Assembly (NCBI RefSeq): GCF_019711195.1
Contig: NZ_CP081299.1
Coordinates: 4,128,001-4,192,000, forward strand
Length of the DNA stretch: 64,000 nucleotides
Direction: 5' to 3'
From: Dyadobacter sp. NIV53
GTDB taxonomy: Bacteria; Bacteroidota; Bacteroidia; Cytophagales; Spirosomataceae
Shown: one piece after another, positions 6,896 through 15,380 of the stretch
Layout: each line of letters begins with the position of its first letter
Position numbering within the stretch: position 1 is the stretch's first letter
The notes under the pieces: model-generated
Told to the model about the DNA's origin: nothing
The model's database searches: none
Seen by the model: only the letters and a program-made list of their open reading frames with translations
Position numbers and translations under genes: made by a program

Positions 6896-8152
6896 ATGTC
6901 GCGTCAAACCATTCAATCCCTTACTGTATTTTCTGCATTGCTCATAATCAGTGTAGTGTTCACACAGATTTACTGGGTAAAACAAGCTTTGGATCTGAGG
7001 CACCGTCAGTTTAACCAGAATGCACATATTGCTTTACAGGATGTAGCAGGAAAACTGGCAAAAGTGAATGGTGTAATGCAAACGACAAATCCCGTTGAAC
7101 AACTATCTCCCGAATATTTCCTGGTTAATACAAACGCAACCACACAACCCGATTTGCTGGAACTTTTCATGAAAGACAGTTTTCAGAAGCACAATCTGAT
7201 CACTGATTTTGAAATTGGAATTTACGATTGTACTACAAACCGGATGCGTTTCGGTATGTCGCTGAGCACAAAAAACAACGATAAGACACCAACAAAGACT
7301 ACCAATTGGATTAAAACAGATAAGTATCCTTATTATTTTGGCGTACGTTTTCCGGAGCAGGAAACTTACTTTGCCGGCAGCATTACGGGTGCAATCTGGT
7401 CGTCTATTCTCGTATTGGTAGCGGTTTCTTTTTTTGCTTATGCACTGTTTATTATCCTGAGGCAAAAGCAATTATCAGAAGTGCAGCGGGATTTTGTTAA
7501 TAATATGACTCACGAACTTCAGACACCGATTTCTACGATCCGGATAGCGGCTGATGTTTTAAATTCTGAAAGTATCCTTACCCAGCCGGTACGTTACAAA
7601 AGATATGTCAGGATTGTTCAGGAAGAAATTCTGAGACTGCAGGGACAGGTTGAGATGGTGCTTTCCATGGCAAAAGCAGAGCGTAATGCGTTGATCTTAA
7701 AAGAAGAAACCATTCATGCAGATGAGGTAATTGAAAGCCTGCTTATTCCGTTTGATGATAAAATCCAGTTTCTCAGGAAAGCTGAAAATTCGATTATTAA
7801 AGCGGATCCTTTTCATTTCAGATGCATGATTACCAATCTGATCGATAATGCATTAAAATATTCTGACGATGTTCCAAAAGTGATTGTTACTACCCAGAAC
7901 AGGAATAATAACCTCATTATATCCGTTCAGGATCAGGGAATTGGCATCGCTCCGGAATATCAAAAAAAGATATTTAACCAGTTTTTCCGTATTCCTTACG
8001 GAGATGTGCATAATGTGAAGGGTTTTGGAATTGGCCTGAGTTACGTTAAACAAATCGTGCGTGCGCATCACTGGCTTCTGGAGTTACAAAGTGAACTGGG
8101 AAAAGGAAGTACATTCAAAATTACAATACCGCAAAATATAAACGCGGCATAA
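6896..8152 (+). CDS. Sensor histidine kinase
   Basis: A 418-residue inner-membrane kinase. Two membrane helices (about 9-28 and 166-188) bracket a periplasmic sensor region of about 135 residues that matches no domain I recognise. The cytoplasmic part has a HisKA dimerisation helix with phosphoacceptor His206 (NNMTHELQTP), then the ATPase: N box NLIDNALKYS around 314-323, G1 DQGIG 346-350, F box FNQFFR, and G2 GFGIG 376-380. The ATG at 6896 is preferred; the reading frame can extend to a TTG at 6860 but this adds residues with no membrane-signal character. Its response regulator follows 118 bp downstream, so the two form an operon. Confidence 0.93.
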   Translation: MSRQTIQSLTVFSALLIISVVFTQIYWVKQALDLRHRQFNQNAHIALQDVAGKLAKVNGVMQTTNPVEQLSPEYFLVNTNATTQPDLLELFMKDSFQKHNLITDFEIGIYDCTTNRMRFGMSLSTKNNDKTPTKTTNWIKTDKYPYYFGVRFPEQETYFAGSITGAIWSSILVLVAVSFFAYALFIILRQKQLSEVQRDFVNNMTHELQTPISTIRIAADVLNSESILTQPVRYKRYVRIVQEEILRLQGQVEMVLSMAKAERNALILKEETIHADEVIESLLIPFDDKIQFLRKAENSIIKADPFHFRCMITNLIDNALKYSDDVPKVIVTTQNRNNNLIISVQDQGIGIAPEYQKKIFNQFFRIPYGDVHNVKGFGIGLSYVKQIVRAHHWLLELQSELGKGSTFKITIPQNINAA

Positions 8153-8270
8153 TATTTTGGCAAATCCGCCGGATGGCTTTTTTACCATCCATCGAATTGT
8201 AAACAATACGGTAAATTGTATAATACGAAATAAAATTTATAAGAAATCAGCACTACTAAACCGACATCAA

Positions 8271-8960
8271 TTGAAAAAGAAAATACTTTATGTAGAAGAC
8301 GATCCGAACCTTGCGTTTGCAACCATGGATAATCTGGAACAGTATGATTATGAGATTGTCCATGCACAGGATGGGGTAGAAGCGCTCGATATTTTTGGTA
8401 AAGAACACTTCGATATTTGTGTGCTCGACATCATGCTTCCTAAAATGGATGGTTTTACACTGGCAGAAAATATCAGAAAATCAGACGGCCAGGTTCCCAT
8501 ACTTTTTCTCACCGCGCGGGCTTTGCAGGAAGATAAAATAAAAGGCCTCCAGTTAGGTGCGGATGATTACATTACCAAACCTTTCAGCATTGAAGAACTC
8601 AGGCTTCGGATCGATGTATTTTTGCGCCGCAGCAAATCGGATAAACAGCCTGTACAAGCAAAATCTGATTTTAGTAAAATAGGTAATTATTCGTTTGATT
8701 TTCAGAAGCTTACACTATCAATCAATGAAAGTTCACAGAACCTTACATTCCGTGAGGCAGAAGTGTTAAAATACCTCGCTGACCGTCCTGATCAGGTAAT
8801 CCGGCGTGATGATCTTTTGAAGGCTATCTGGGGTGATGATGACTATTTTATGGGCCGAAGCCTGGATGTTTTTATATCAAGATTAAGAAAATATTTGTCG
8901 TCAGATGCTGATATTAAAATTGATAATGTTCATGGTGTCGGCTTCAGAATGAGGTGGTAA
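8271..8960 (+). CDS. OmpR/PhoB-family response regulator (TTG start)
   Basis: A 229-residue DNA-binding regulator. The receiver domain (1-120) has the acidic pair in LYVEDDP, phosphoacceptor Asp53 in VLDIMLP, Thr81 in FLTAR and Lys103 in YITKPF. The C-terminal winged helix (about 135-229) ends with the usual NVHGVGFRMRW. No ATG is in frame near the start; homologues begin with M-K-K-I-L-Y-V-E-D-D, which here is TTG-AAA-AAG at 8271, so TTG is called. The frame stays open upstream to 8157 but the extra 38 residues look like untranslated sequence. It pairs with the kinase upstream; the target genes are not evident. Confidence 0.92.
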   Translation: MKKKILYVEDDPNLAFATMDNLEQYDYEIVHAQDGVEALDIFGKEHFDICVLDIMLPKMDGFTLAENIRKSDGQVPILFLTARALQEDKIKGLQLGADDYITKPFSIEELRLRIDVFLRRSKSDKQPVQAKSDFSKIGNYSFDFQKLTLSINESSQNLTFREAEVLKYLADRPDQVIRRDDLLKAIWGDDDYFMGRSLDVFISRLRKYLSSDADIKIDNVHGVGFRMRW

Positions 8961-8993
8961 TAAGCACTTTTTATAAAATTTATCTTGTTTTTA

Positions 8994-9025
8994 TTTGCGT
9001 TCAAAAAAATAAACACGCATATTTG
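8994..9025 (+). promoter_or_regulatory. Bacteroidota-type promoter for rpmB
   Basis: TTTG at 8994-8997 and CATATTTG at 9018-9025 (one mismatch to TAnnTTTG) are separated by 20 nt. This matches the sigma-70 consensus of Bacteroidota. The rpmB ATG lies 28 nt further on. Confidence 0.65.
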
Positions 9026-9052
9026 CACCCTCATTTGGAAAAATAGTAAGTC

Positions 9053-9292
9053 ATGGCTAAGATTTGTCAAATAACTGGTAAAAGAACTCGTGTTGGAAAT
9101 AATGTTTCCCACGCTAATAATAAAACAAAACGTAAATTCTTCCCGAATTTGCAAAAGAAACGTTTCTTTCTTCCTTCAACAGGAGAATGGATTACGCTTA
9201 AAGTTGCTACTTCTGCACTTCGTACTATCAATAAAAATGGTGTCGAAGCTACCATACAAAAGGCATACGAAAAAGGAACGCTTACGTTCTAA
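9053..9292 (+). CDS. rpmB: 50S ribosomal protein L28
   Basis: A 79-residue basic protein with the L28 start MAKICQITGKRTRVGNNVSHANNKT and the RFFLPSTGEWITLKVATSALRTINKNG core, at family length. It is part of the large ribosomal subunit. It has its own promoter and terminator. In many Bacteroidota rpmB sits directly before rpmG, the DUF4295 gene and ftsY; here that group is 23.5 kb away on the other strand. Confidence 0.97.
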   Translation: MAKICQITGKRTRVGNNVSHANNKTKRKFFPNLQKKRFFLPSTGEWITLKVATSALRTINKNGVEATIQKAYEKGTLTF

Positions 9293-9311
9293 AAATTCGG
9301 ATACTTTACTG

Positions 9312-9346
9312 AAAGGACTTCTCTCATTCGGGAAGTCCTTTTTTTC
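9312..9346 (+). terminator. Rho-independent terminator after rpmB
   Basis: AAAGGACTTC (9312-9321) pairs with GAAGTCCTTT (9332-9341), followed by a run of T. Confidence 0.92.
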
Positions 9347-9400
9347 GTGTGAAAAAGGCTCCATAAATTAATACAAGCCCGCTCAACGAGATTATTTTGC

Positions 9401-9892
9401 ATGATCACAAAAAATATCGTTTTTCTGCTTCTTGGCTCTAATCTGGGGGAGCGCTTGCAAGTCTTGCGGTCTGCCGTTGAATTGATTGAGGAACAGATCG
9501 GTCAGATTAAGAGCGCATCTTCTGTATATGAAACTGCTCCCTGGGGCGTTTTGGATCAGCCGGCTTTTTTAAATCAGGTCATTGAGCTTCAAACAGTTTT
9601 GGATCCGGAAGAAGTGCTTCGGATTATCCTGGCAATTGAGCAAGAACTGGGACGGGTGCGTTACGAACGCTGGGGTGCCCGGGTTATAGACATTGATATA
9701 TTATATTTTCAGGATTTAATTTTGGATAGTGCGCGGCTTACAATTCCACATCCGCGCCTGCACGAACGCCGCTTCACTCTGGCTCCATTGGCTGAAATTG
9801 CACCTGATTTTATCCATCCCGTTTTCCATAAAAGTTCTGCTCAGCTCCTTGCGGTATGCACTGATAACAGTGAAGTAAAATTATTTTCATGA
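9401..9892 (+). CDS. folK: 2-amino-4-hydroxy-6-hydroxymethyldihydropteridine diphosphokinase
   Basis: A 163-residue HPPK that transfers pyrophosphate from ATP to 6-hydroxymethyl-7,8-dihydropterin in folate synthesis. The N-terminal LLLGSNLGERLQ, the YETAPWGVLDQPAFLNQV segment, the VRYERWGARVIDIDILYF block (with the metal-binding D-x-D) and the IPHPRLHERRFTLAPLAEIAP block are all present and in order. It is a single gene with no other folate gene nearby, apart from a possible aminodeoxychorismate lyase at 1645. Confidence 0.96.
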   Translation: MITKNIVFLLLGSNLGERLQVLRSAVELIEEQIGQIKSASSVYETAPWGVLDQPAFLNQVIELQTVLDPEEVLRIILAIEQELGRVRYERWGARVIDIDILYFQDLILDSARLTIPHPRLHERRFTLAPLAEIAPDFIHPVFHKSSAQLLAVCTDNSEVKLFS

Positions 9893-10115
9893 TATATTAC
9901 TTTTAATTTACTGCCTTACAAATAGTTAATATCCCCGTTCATTTCCCAATACCATCAGTTCATCATTTTTTAGTTTCAGGCTATCTACTTTCTTGCTTGT
10001 TTTGCAGGAATGTTGAGTCCTTATTTAATTAATATTATAGTGAAATAGGGGTGTGCTTCCAATGGATTGTCAATACATTAGAAAAATTCAATTTACGCCA
10101 CACAAAAAATGAGCT

Positions 10116-12488
10116 ATGATCAATAAAGTACAGAAGAAATGGCTGGGCATTTTACTGTTATGTATCAGCATGACTGCAAATGCGCAAAACAAGCAGACGG
10201 TAAGCGGATTTGTTAAGGACATGTCAAATGGCGAAGGGCTCATTGGCGTATCAGTATATGTTCGTGAAGCCGAAACCGGCGTCGTTACCAATCCTTACGG
10301 GTTTTATTCAATCACACTTCCTGCTGGTTCTTATACGTTGGTTTACAGCTATATTGGCTATCAGAAAATGACGCGCGAAGTCGGACTGGATGCTGATAAA
10401 ACGGTTAGTATTGAAATGGCAGCCGAGAGTAATGAGCTGGCCGAAGTGACTATTTCTACTAAAAAGGATGATGAAAATGTAAGAGGCATTGAAATGTCCG
10501 TCAATAAGGTGGAAATGAAAACCATTAAAAAAATGCCGGCTTTATTGGGAGAAGTGGATTTGATCCGGAGTATCCAATTGCTGCCAGGTGTTACAACAGT
10601 GGGTGAAGGAGCATCGGGATTTAACGTCAGAGGAGGAGATATTTCTCAAAATCTGGTACTGCTCGATGAAGCCCCGGTTTACAATTCGTCCCATTTATTT
10701 GGTTTTTTCTCTGTTTTTAACCCGGATGCGGTAAAAGATGTTAAGCTGATCAAGGGTGGAATTCCTGCACAATATGGCGGACGGATTTCTTCTATTCTTG
10801 ATGTGAGAATGAAAGAAGGAAATGCCAAGAAACGCGAAATCAATGGCGGAATCGGTTCTATATTTTCCCGGTTAACTTATGAACAACCTTTTGCAGATGG
10901 AAAAGGATCGTTTATCGTTGCCGGAAGGAGATCCTATATTGATATTCTTGCCAAACCTTTTCTCAATAAAGACCTGCGGGATTCAAAATTTAATTTTTAT
11001 GACCTTACTGCAAAGGTAAATTATCGTTTGGGTGATAAAGACACATTTTTTGCTTCCGGATATTTCGGTAAGGATGTTTTTGGTGGTGGTGATTTTGGTT
11101 TTGGCTGGGGCAATGCAACGGCTACCGGACGCTGGAACCATATTTTTTCCAATAAACTGTTCATGAACCTGACTGGTTTTTACAGTAATTACGATTATTC
11201 TTTGGGTCAGAACCAAAATGACCCAAATGCAAAGGACCGGTTCGATTGGAAATCTAAAATTATCAGTACCAGTGTAAAACCAGATTTTACCTATTACCTC
11301 ACACCCAACAATCAGCTGACATTCGGAGGGCAATATCTTCATTACGATTCACGGCCTGGAAAAGCAATTGCCGTATCAGAAGGTGAAAATACGGACATTA
11401 GCCTTGAACCAAGATATGCTGACGAATCGGCCTTGTATATTGGCAATGAGCAAAAACTGACTGACAAAATCTCTCTTCAATATGGTATCCGTTATTCCTA
11501 CTTCCGTAGCCTTGGCCCCGGAACGGAATATAATTATCAGGAAGTAAAAACGGGGGAACGTAAATTGCCAATTTATCCCGGAACAGAATATAAGAAAGGC
11601 GAACTGATGAAATCGTATGGAAACTGGGAGCCGCGTTTTTCTGCCAATTTCAGTTTGTCATCAAGTGCTTCCATCAAAGCCAGTTACAACCGGATGACCC
11701 AGTATCTGCATTTACTTTCCAATACCGCAGCAAGTTCACCTCTGGATGTATGGACATTAAGTTCTGTAAATATCCGCCCTGAAAAAGCAGATCAGGTAGC
11801 ATTGGGCTGGTTCCAGAATTTTAAAGACAATATGTATGAGGCTTCCGTGGAGGTTTATTACAAAAAACTGTATAATCAGATTGATTATGTACCGGGTTCA
11901 GATCTTCTTTTGAACCAGTTTGTTGCGGGAGATTTACTGTTCGGAAAAGGAAGAACATATGGAGCTGAATTTTATCTGAAAAAGAATAAAGGAAAGTTAA
12001 CTGGCTGGGTAAGTTATACCTTGTCAAGAACAGAGCGGCTGGTTGAAACGATCAATAATAATGACTGGTTTCCGGCTCGTTTTGACAAACCGCACAACTT
12101 TACATCCGTAGCGATTTATGAGCTGAGAAAAAGATTAACGCTTTCAGCAAACTTTACAATTGCAACAGGTACGCCTGCCACTTTCCCTACCAACCGTTAC
12201 GATGCGTTGGGCTTTGTGATTGGTAACAATTATAATGGAGCACGTAATAACAGCCGCATACCCTCATATCACCGCCTGGATCTGGCAGCGACATTGAAAT
12301 CAAAAAGGAAGTTGTTTGGCACAGGAGAAGGTGAATGGGTGTTTTCAGTTTATAATGTTTACAACCGTCGTAATCCTTTTTCTGTATACACGCGTGCCAA
12401 TGAAGATACACCTCTTAAAACAGAGGCCGTACGTTATTCTGTTATCGGAAGTTTTATTCCTGCTGTTACTTACAACTTTAAGTTCTGA
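10116..12488 (+). CDS. TonB-dependent receptor with carboxypeptidase-regulatory-like N-terminal domain
   Basis: A 790-residue outer-membrane transporter. It has a signal peptide ending near SMTANAQ, a CarboxypepD_reg-like beta domain (about 28-110; TVSGFVKDMSNGEGLIGVSVYV...GFYSITLPAGSYTLVYSYIGY), a plug (about 120-225; RSIQLLPGVTTVGEGASGFNVRGG... IKGGIPAQYGGRISSILDVRMK) and a 22-strand-type barrel ending in aromatic F-K-F. This SusC-like build is normal in Bacteroidota. The DUF4249 lipoprotein gene starts 11 bp downstream, so the two form a transport pair. The ligand is unknown; no polysaccharide-degrading enzymes adjoin, which argues against a glycan utilisation locus. Confidence 0.93.
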   Translation: MINKVQKKWLGILLLCISMTANAQNKQTVSGFVKDMSNGEGLIGVSVYVREAETGVVTNPYGFYSITLPAGSYTLVYSYIGYQKMTREVGLDADKTVSIEMAAESNELAEVTISTKKDDENVRGIEMSVNKVEMKTIKKMPALLGEVDLIRSIQLLPGVTTVGEGASGFNVRGGDISQNLVLLDEAPVYNSSHLFGFFSVFNPDAVKDVKLIKGGIPAQYGGRISSILDVRMKEGNAKKREINGGIGSIFSRLTYEQPFADGKGSFIVAGRRSYIDILAKPFLNKDLRDSKFNFYDLTAKVNYRLGDKDTFFASGYFGKDVFGGGDFGFGWGNATATGRWNHIFSNKLFMNLTGFYSNYDYSLGQNQNDPNAKDRFDWKSKIISTSVKPDFTYYLTPNNQLTFGGQYLHYDSRPGKAIAVSEGENTDISLEPRYADESALYIGNEQKLTDKISLQYGIRYSYFRSLGPGTEYNYQEVKTGERKLPIYPGTEYKKGELMKSYGNWEPRFSANFSLSSSASIKASYNRMTQYLHLLSNTAASSPLDVWTLSSVNIRPEKADQVALGWFQNFKDNMYEASVEVYYKKLYNQIDYVPGSDLLLNQFVAGDLLFGKGRTYGAEFYLKKNKGKLTGWVSYTLSRTERLVETINNNDWFPARFDKPHNFTSVAIYELRKRLTLSANFTIATGTPATFPTNRYDALGFVIGNNYNGARNNSRIPSYHRLDLAATLKSKRKLFGTGEGEWVFSVYNVYNRRNPFSVYTRANEDTPLKTEAVRYSVIGSFIPAVTYNFKF

Positions 12489-12499
12489 AAATTAGCCTG

Positions 12500-13435
12500 A
12501 TGAAAAATATCAAAACAATCTCCATCATAAAAAGAGCAATTTTTAGCTCTTTAATTTTCCTCATTTTCATCAGCCTTACAGGTTGTGAGGATGTAATTGA
12601 TCTGAAATCGGCAACCGGTCCGACCCAACTGGTAGTGGATGGCTGGATTACCAATCAGCCTGGTACGCAAACCATCCGTTTGACATGGTCAGCAAGTTAT
12701 TTCGATAATAGTCCTGCCAAGCCGGTTTTGGGCGCAACGGTAACTGTTACAGATGATAAAGGTAAAATGTATGAATTTAAAGATGCAGCCAATAATGGCA
12801 AATATATCTGGGGAAGTTCACTGAACGATACATTGGGACATATTGGCCGTACCTATACTTTAAAAGTAGTAAATGCGGCAGATACCTACTCAGCCGTAAA
12901 TGAAATCAAACGGGTACCAACAATTGATTCAATTGTTTACCAGCACGAAACCTATCCGTTTGAACCAGATAAAGGCCCTAAAAAAGGCTACATAGCGTCA
13001 TTTTATGCAAGAGATTTTACCGGAGCGGGAGATACCTACTGGATCAAGCCGGTCATAAATGGCAAAGCAGTTGTGGACAAAGCTGTCTGGATTTCTATTG
13101 CTTATGACGCCGCATTCAGTGCCGGTGCACCTTCCGACGGATTGATTTTTATCCAGCCGATCCGCCAGTCAATTACAACAGATTCACTTTATTCAGCCGG
13201 AGCGGCGGTAGGGGCGGAATTGCACAGCATTACCAATGAAGCGTTTGAATATTTGAAACAAATACAGACACAGGCAGCTAACGGAGGCCTTTTTGCTGTA
13301 CCTATTCAGAATGTTAAGTCTAACGTGGTAAACGCAAACCCGGCCGGAGAAAAAGCATTGGGCTATTTTGGTGCTTCGGCCGTAAGCAGAAAAGAAACTA
13401 TTATCGATCCTGAAAAGGCAAGGCCGGAGGATTAA
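12500..13435 (+). CDS. DUF4249 domain outer-membrane lipoprotein
   Basis: A 311-residue lipoprotein: hydrophobic signal (SLIFLIFISLTG) followed by Cys in GCEDVIDL. The mature start TQLVVDGWITNQPGTQTIRLTWSA and the PVLGATVTVTDDKG / GHIGRTYTLKV strands match the DUF4249 family, whose N-terminal part is an Ig-like beta domain. Family members sit next to TonB receptors as here and probably act as surface-facing partners in uptake, like SusD does for SusC; this role is inferred from context. A terminator follows at 13459-13502. Confidence 0.9.
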   Translation: MKNIKTISIIKRAIFSSLIFLIFISLTGCEDVIDLKSATGPTQLVVDGWITNQPGTQTIRLTWSASYFDNSPAKPVLGATVTVTDDKGKMYEFKDAANNGKYIWGSSLNDTLGHIGRTYTLKVVNAADTYSAVNEIKRVPTIDSIVYQHETYPFEPDKGPKKGYIASFYARDFTGAGDTYWIKPVINGKAVVDKAVWISIAYDAAFSAGAPSDGLIFIQPIRQSITTDSLYSAGAAVGAELHSITNEAFEYLKQIQTQAANGGLFAVPIQNVKSNVVNANPAGEKALGYFGASAVSRKETIIDPEKARPED

Positions 13436-13458
13436 TGAGAATATTGGTCATAATTATT

Positions 13459-13502
13459 AATACAAAAAAGTATGAGAGATCTTTTCATGCTTTTTTGTAT
13501 TT
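13459..13502 (+). terminator. Terminator after the TonB receptor/DUF4249 operon
   Basis: AATACAAAAAAGTATGA pairs with TCATGCTTTTTTGTATT around a short loop (one G-T pair), with extra T's inside and after the right arm. The peptidase gene starts 25 bp beyond it. Confidence 0.8.
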
Positions 13503-13526
13503 TGAAGCAGTAATTAAAACATATCC

Positions 13527-14654
13527 GTGAAACAGCTATTCCTCTTTTTGTTATCAGTCAGTACAATTTCCCATGTTTCTGCTCAGAGCCGTCCCCGTGA
13601 GCTTGGAATAAAAATAGGTGTGTTGCCTACAGGAACTTTAAATGCCATTACAGATGTAGCCGGTGTAAAGGTTGGACAGATTACGCTGTCGGAAGGAGCA
13701 GATATCCGTACAGGTGTAACCGCAATCCTTCCGCATGAAGGCAATGTTTTTCAGCAAAAAGTACCTGCTGCCATCTATATTGGCAATGGATTTGGCAAAC
13801 TGGCCGGTTACTCTCAGGTTGATGAGCTTGGAACATTGGAAACACCTATTATATTAACCAATACCCTTAATGTTCCAGCCGCCTCCGATGCGCTCATTGA
13901 CTGGACTTTGGGCCAACAGGGAAATGAAAATGTACGATCCGTCAATCCGGTAGTAGGAGAAACCAATGATGGTTTCCTGAATGATATCCGTGGAAGGCAC
14001 GTGAAAAAAGAACATGTCCTGAATGCGCTGGCACAAGCGCAAAGCGGACCGGTTGCAGAAGGTAATGTGGGTGCTGGTACAGGAACAGTATGTTTTAACT
14101 GGAAAGGCGGCATTGGTACTTCATCGAGAAAACTCCCATTGAAACTGGGCGGATATACAGTAGGCATATTAGTACAAACCAATTTTGGCGGTGTGTTAAA
14201 GATAAACGGAGTTCCTGTTGGTCAGGAACTTGGCAAATATGCTTTTAAAGAATCTTTAGATAAATCTTCCGACGGATCCTGTATGATGGTACTGGCGACG
14301 GATGCACCGCTGGACGCCAGAAATTTGAAACGGCTTGCAAAGCGGGTTATTATGGGGCTTGCCCAAACGGGAGGCATAGCTTCCAACGGCAGCGGTGACT
14401 ATGTCATTGCGTTTTCAACAGCCAACCGGGTATTGCATGAAGCTGCTGAGTCTACATACACAGCTACTTATGTTCATAACGATTACATTTCTCCTCTTTT
14501 TTTAGCAGCGATCGAAGCAACTGAGGAAGCGATCATAAATTCTCTTTTAATGGCCAAAACAACTGTGGGTACGCAGGGCCATAAGGTTGAAGAATTGCCT
14601 AAGGATGCAGTGATGGAACTGATGAAAAAATACGGTCGGGTTTCCTCTAAATAG
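13527..14654 (+). CDS. P1 family (DmpA/S58) peptidase, secreted
   Basis: A 375-residue member of the DmpA-like Ntn-hydrolase aminopeptidases, which activate themselves by cleaving before a nucleophilic Ser. Gly250-Ser251 in SSDGSCMMVLATDAPLD is the expected cleavage and active site. Other family blocks are NAITDVAGVKVGQ near the N terminus, PVVGETNDGFLND, GNVGAGTGTVCFNWKGGIGTSSR and GGIASNGSGDYVIAFSTA. The start is GTG at 13527; it opens a signal peptide (MKQLFLFLLSVSTISHVSA, then QS), so the enzyme is exported. Family members release N-terminal residues or hydrolyse small amides and beta-peptides; the natural substrate is not shown. Confidence 0.92.
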   Translation: MKQLFLFLLSVSTISHVSAQSRPRELGIKIGVLPTGTLNAITDVAGVKVGQITLSEGADIRTGVTAILPHEGNVFQQKVPAAIYIGNGFGKLAGYSQVDELGTLETPIILTNTLNVPAASDALIDWTLGQQGNENVRSVNPVVGETNDGFLNDIRGRHVKKEHVLNALAQAQSGPVAEGNVGAGTGTVCFNWKGGIGTSSRKLPLKLGGYTVGILVQTNFGGVLKINGVPVGQELGKYAFKESLDKSSDGSCMMVLATDAPLDARNLKRLAKRVIMGLAQTGGIASNGSGDYVIAFSTANRVLHEAAESTYTATYVHNDYISPLFLAAIEATEEAIINSLLMAKTTVGTQGHKVEELPKDAVMELMKKYGRVSSK

Positions 14655-14680
14655 CACTTCCAAATCACCTTATGATTCAG

Positions 14681-14709
14681 TTTGTTATAAATTAAGGGCT
14701 ATATATTTG
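14681..14709 (+). promoter_or_regulatory. Bacteroidota-type promoter for the small membrane protein gene
   Basis: TTTG (14681-14684) and TATATTTG (14702-14709, exact TAnnTTTG) are 17 nt apart. The predicted start of transcription is near 14716, upstream of the candidate start codons. Confidence 0.6.
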
Positions 14710-14764
14710 GGATTGTAATATTTTACGTTAAAATTTGCGGTTTCATAAGGATGATTTTCAGATC

Positions 14765-15157
14765 GTGCAAACCAGAACCTTTATAAATCAGGCAATTACT
14801 TTATTGATGGCAGCCATGCTTTTGATGGTCGCCGGCGTAAGGTCATGGTCTGTAAATAATGGTGAGGTTCAAAAAAGATCCGTAAGCGGAAAAGTTATTT
14901 TTCATGATGTTTCGCAAAAAGATCAGGCTCCAGCATCAGATGATGGACAAGCAACGGTAAGTTCTCTGTCCATTGATGCCGTCATTACTCCGGCTATTTC
15001 ATTCGATTTCTTCCAGTATTTTTATTTCCTTTCTCAGCCGGCCTGGAGTTTTATCCAAAAAGAGCCTGTTGCTGAGGTTGCTTTTACGGAGTCTTTCTTT
15101 TTGTTTACCTGTTTCAGCAGGGTCTTCGGAAGTTATATAGTCACCAACGCTCCCTGA
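14765..15157 (+). CDS. Hypothetical small membrane-associated protein
   Basis: I do not recognise this family. The frame has no early ATG; GTG at 14765 (giving about 130 residues) or TTG at 14735 (140 residues) are the possible starts, and both lie downstream of the promoter at 14681-14709. The product has one hydrophobic helix near the N terminus (ITLLMAAMLLMVAGVRSW), a polar middle region, and an aromatic-rich C-terminal half (FDFFQYFYFLSQPAW; FFLFTCFSRVFGSYI). It precedes secDF on the same strand by 223 bp, without evidence of co-function. Confidence 0.55.
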   Translation: MQTRTFINQAITLLMAAMLLMVAGVRSWSVNNGEVQKRSVSGKVIFHDVSQKDQAPASDDGQATVSSLSIDAVITPAISFDFFQYFYFLSQPAWSFIQKEPVAEVAFTESFFLFTCFSRVFGSYIVTNAP

Positions 15158-15195
15158 CATTAACTAATCATTTCAAAGTCAACAGAATAAAGTTA

Positions 15196-15288
15196 ATAAC
15201 AGTTTATCTGTTATAGCCGACATTCAACCAGTCAGAATATTATATACAAAATGGCTGTCCGGTAGTATACCTGCCCGGATCATTCTGA
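15196..15288 (+). promoter_or_regulatory. Two consecutive hairpins in the secDF leader
   Basis: ATAACAG (15196-15202) pairs with CTGTTAT (15208-15214) around five bases. Then TCAGAAT (15232-15238) pairs with ATTCTGA (15282-15288), enclosing a second stem TCCGG/CCGGA (15258-15262 with 15275-15279). They lie 93-185 bp before the secDF ATG. They may end the upstream transcript or form a structured leader. Confidence 0.45.
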
Positions 15289-15380
15289 TACACTTTCAGA
15301 TTCGTTTCCATTTGAATATAATATCATAATAACCAGTCGTTTAAAGTTTCAAAAAATCATCCAAATTTTTACTAATACCA

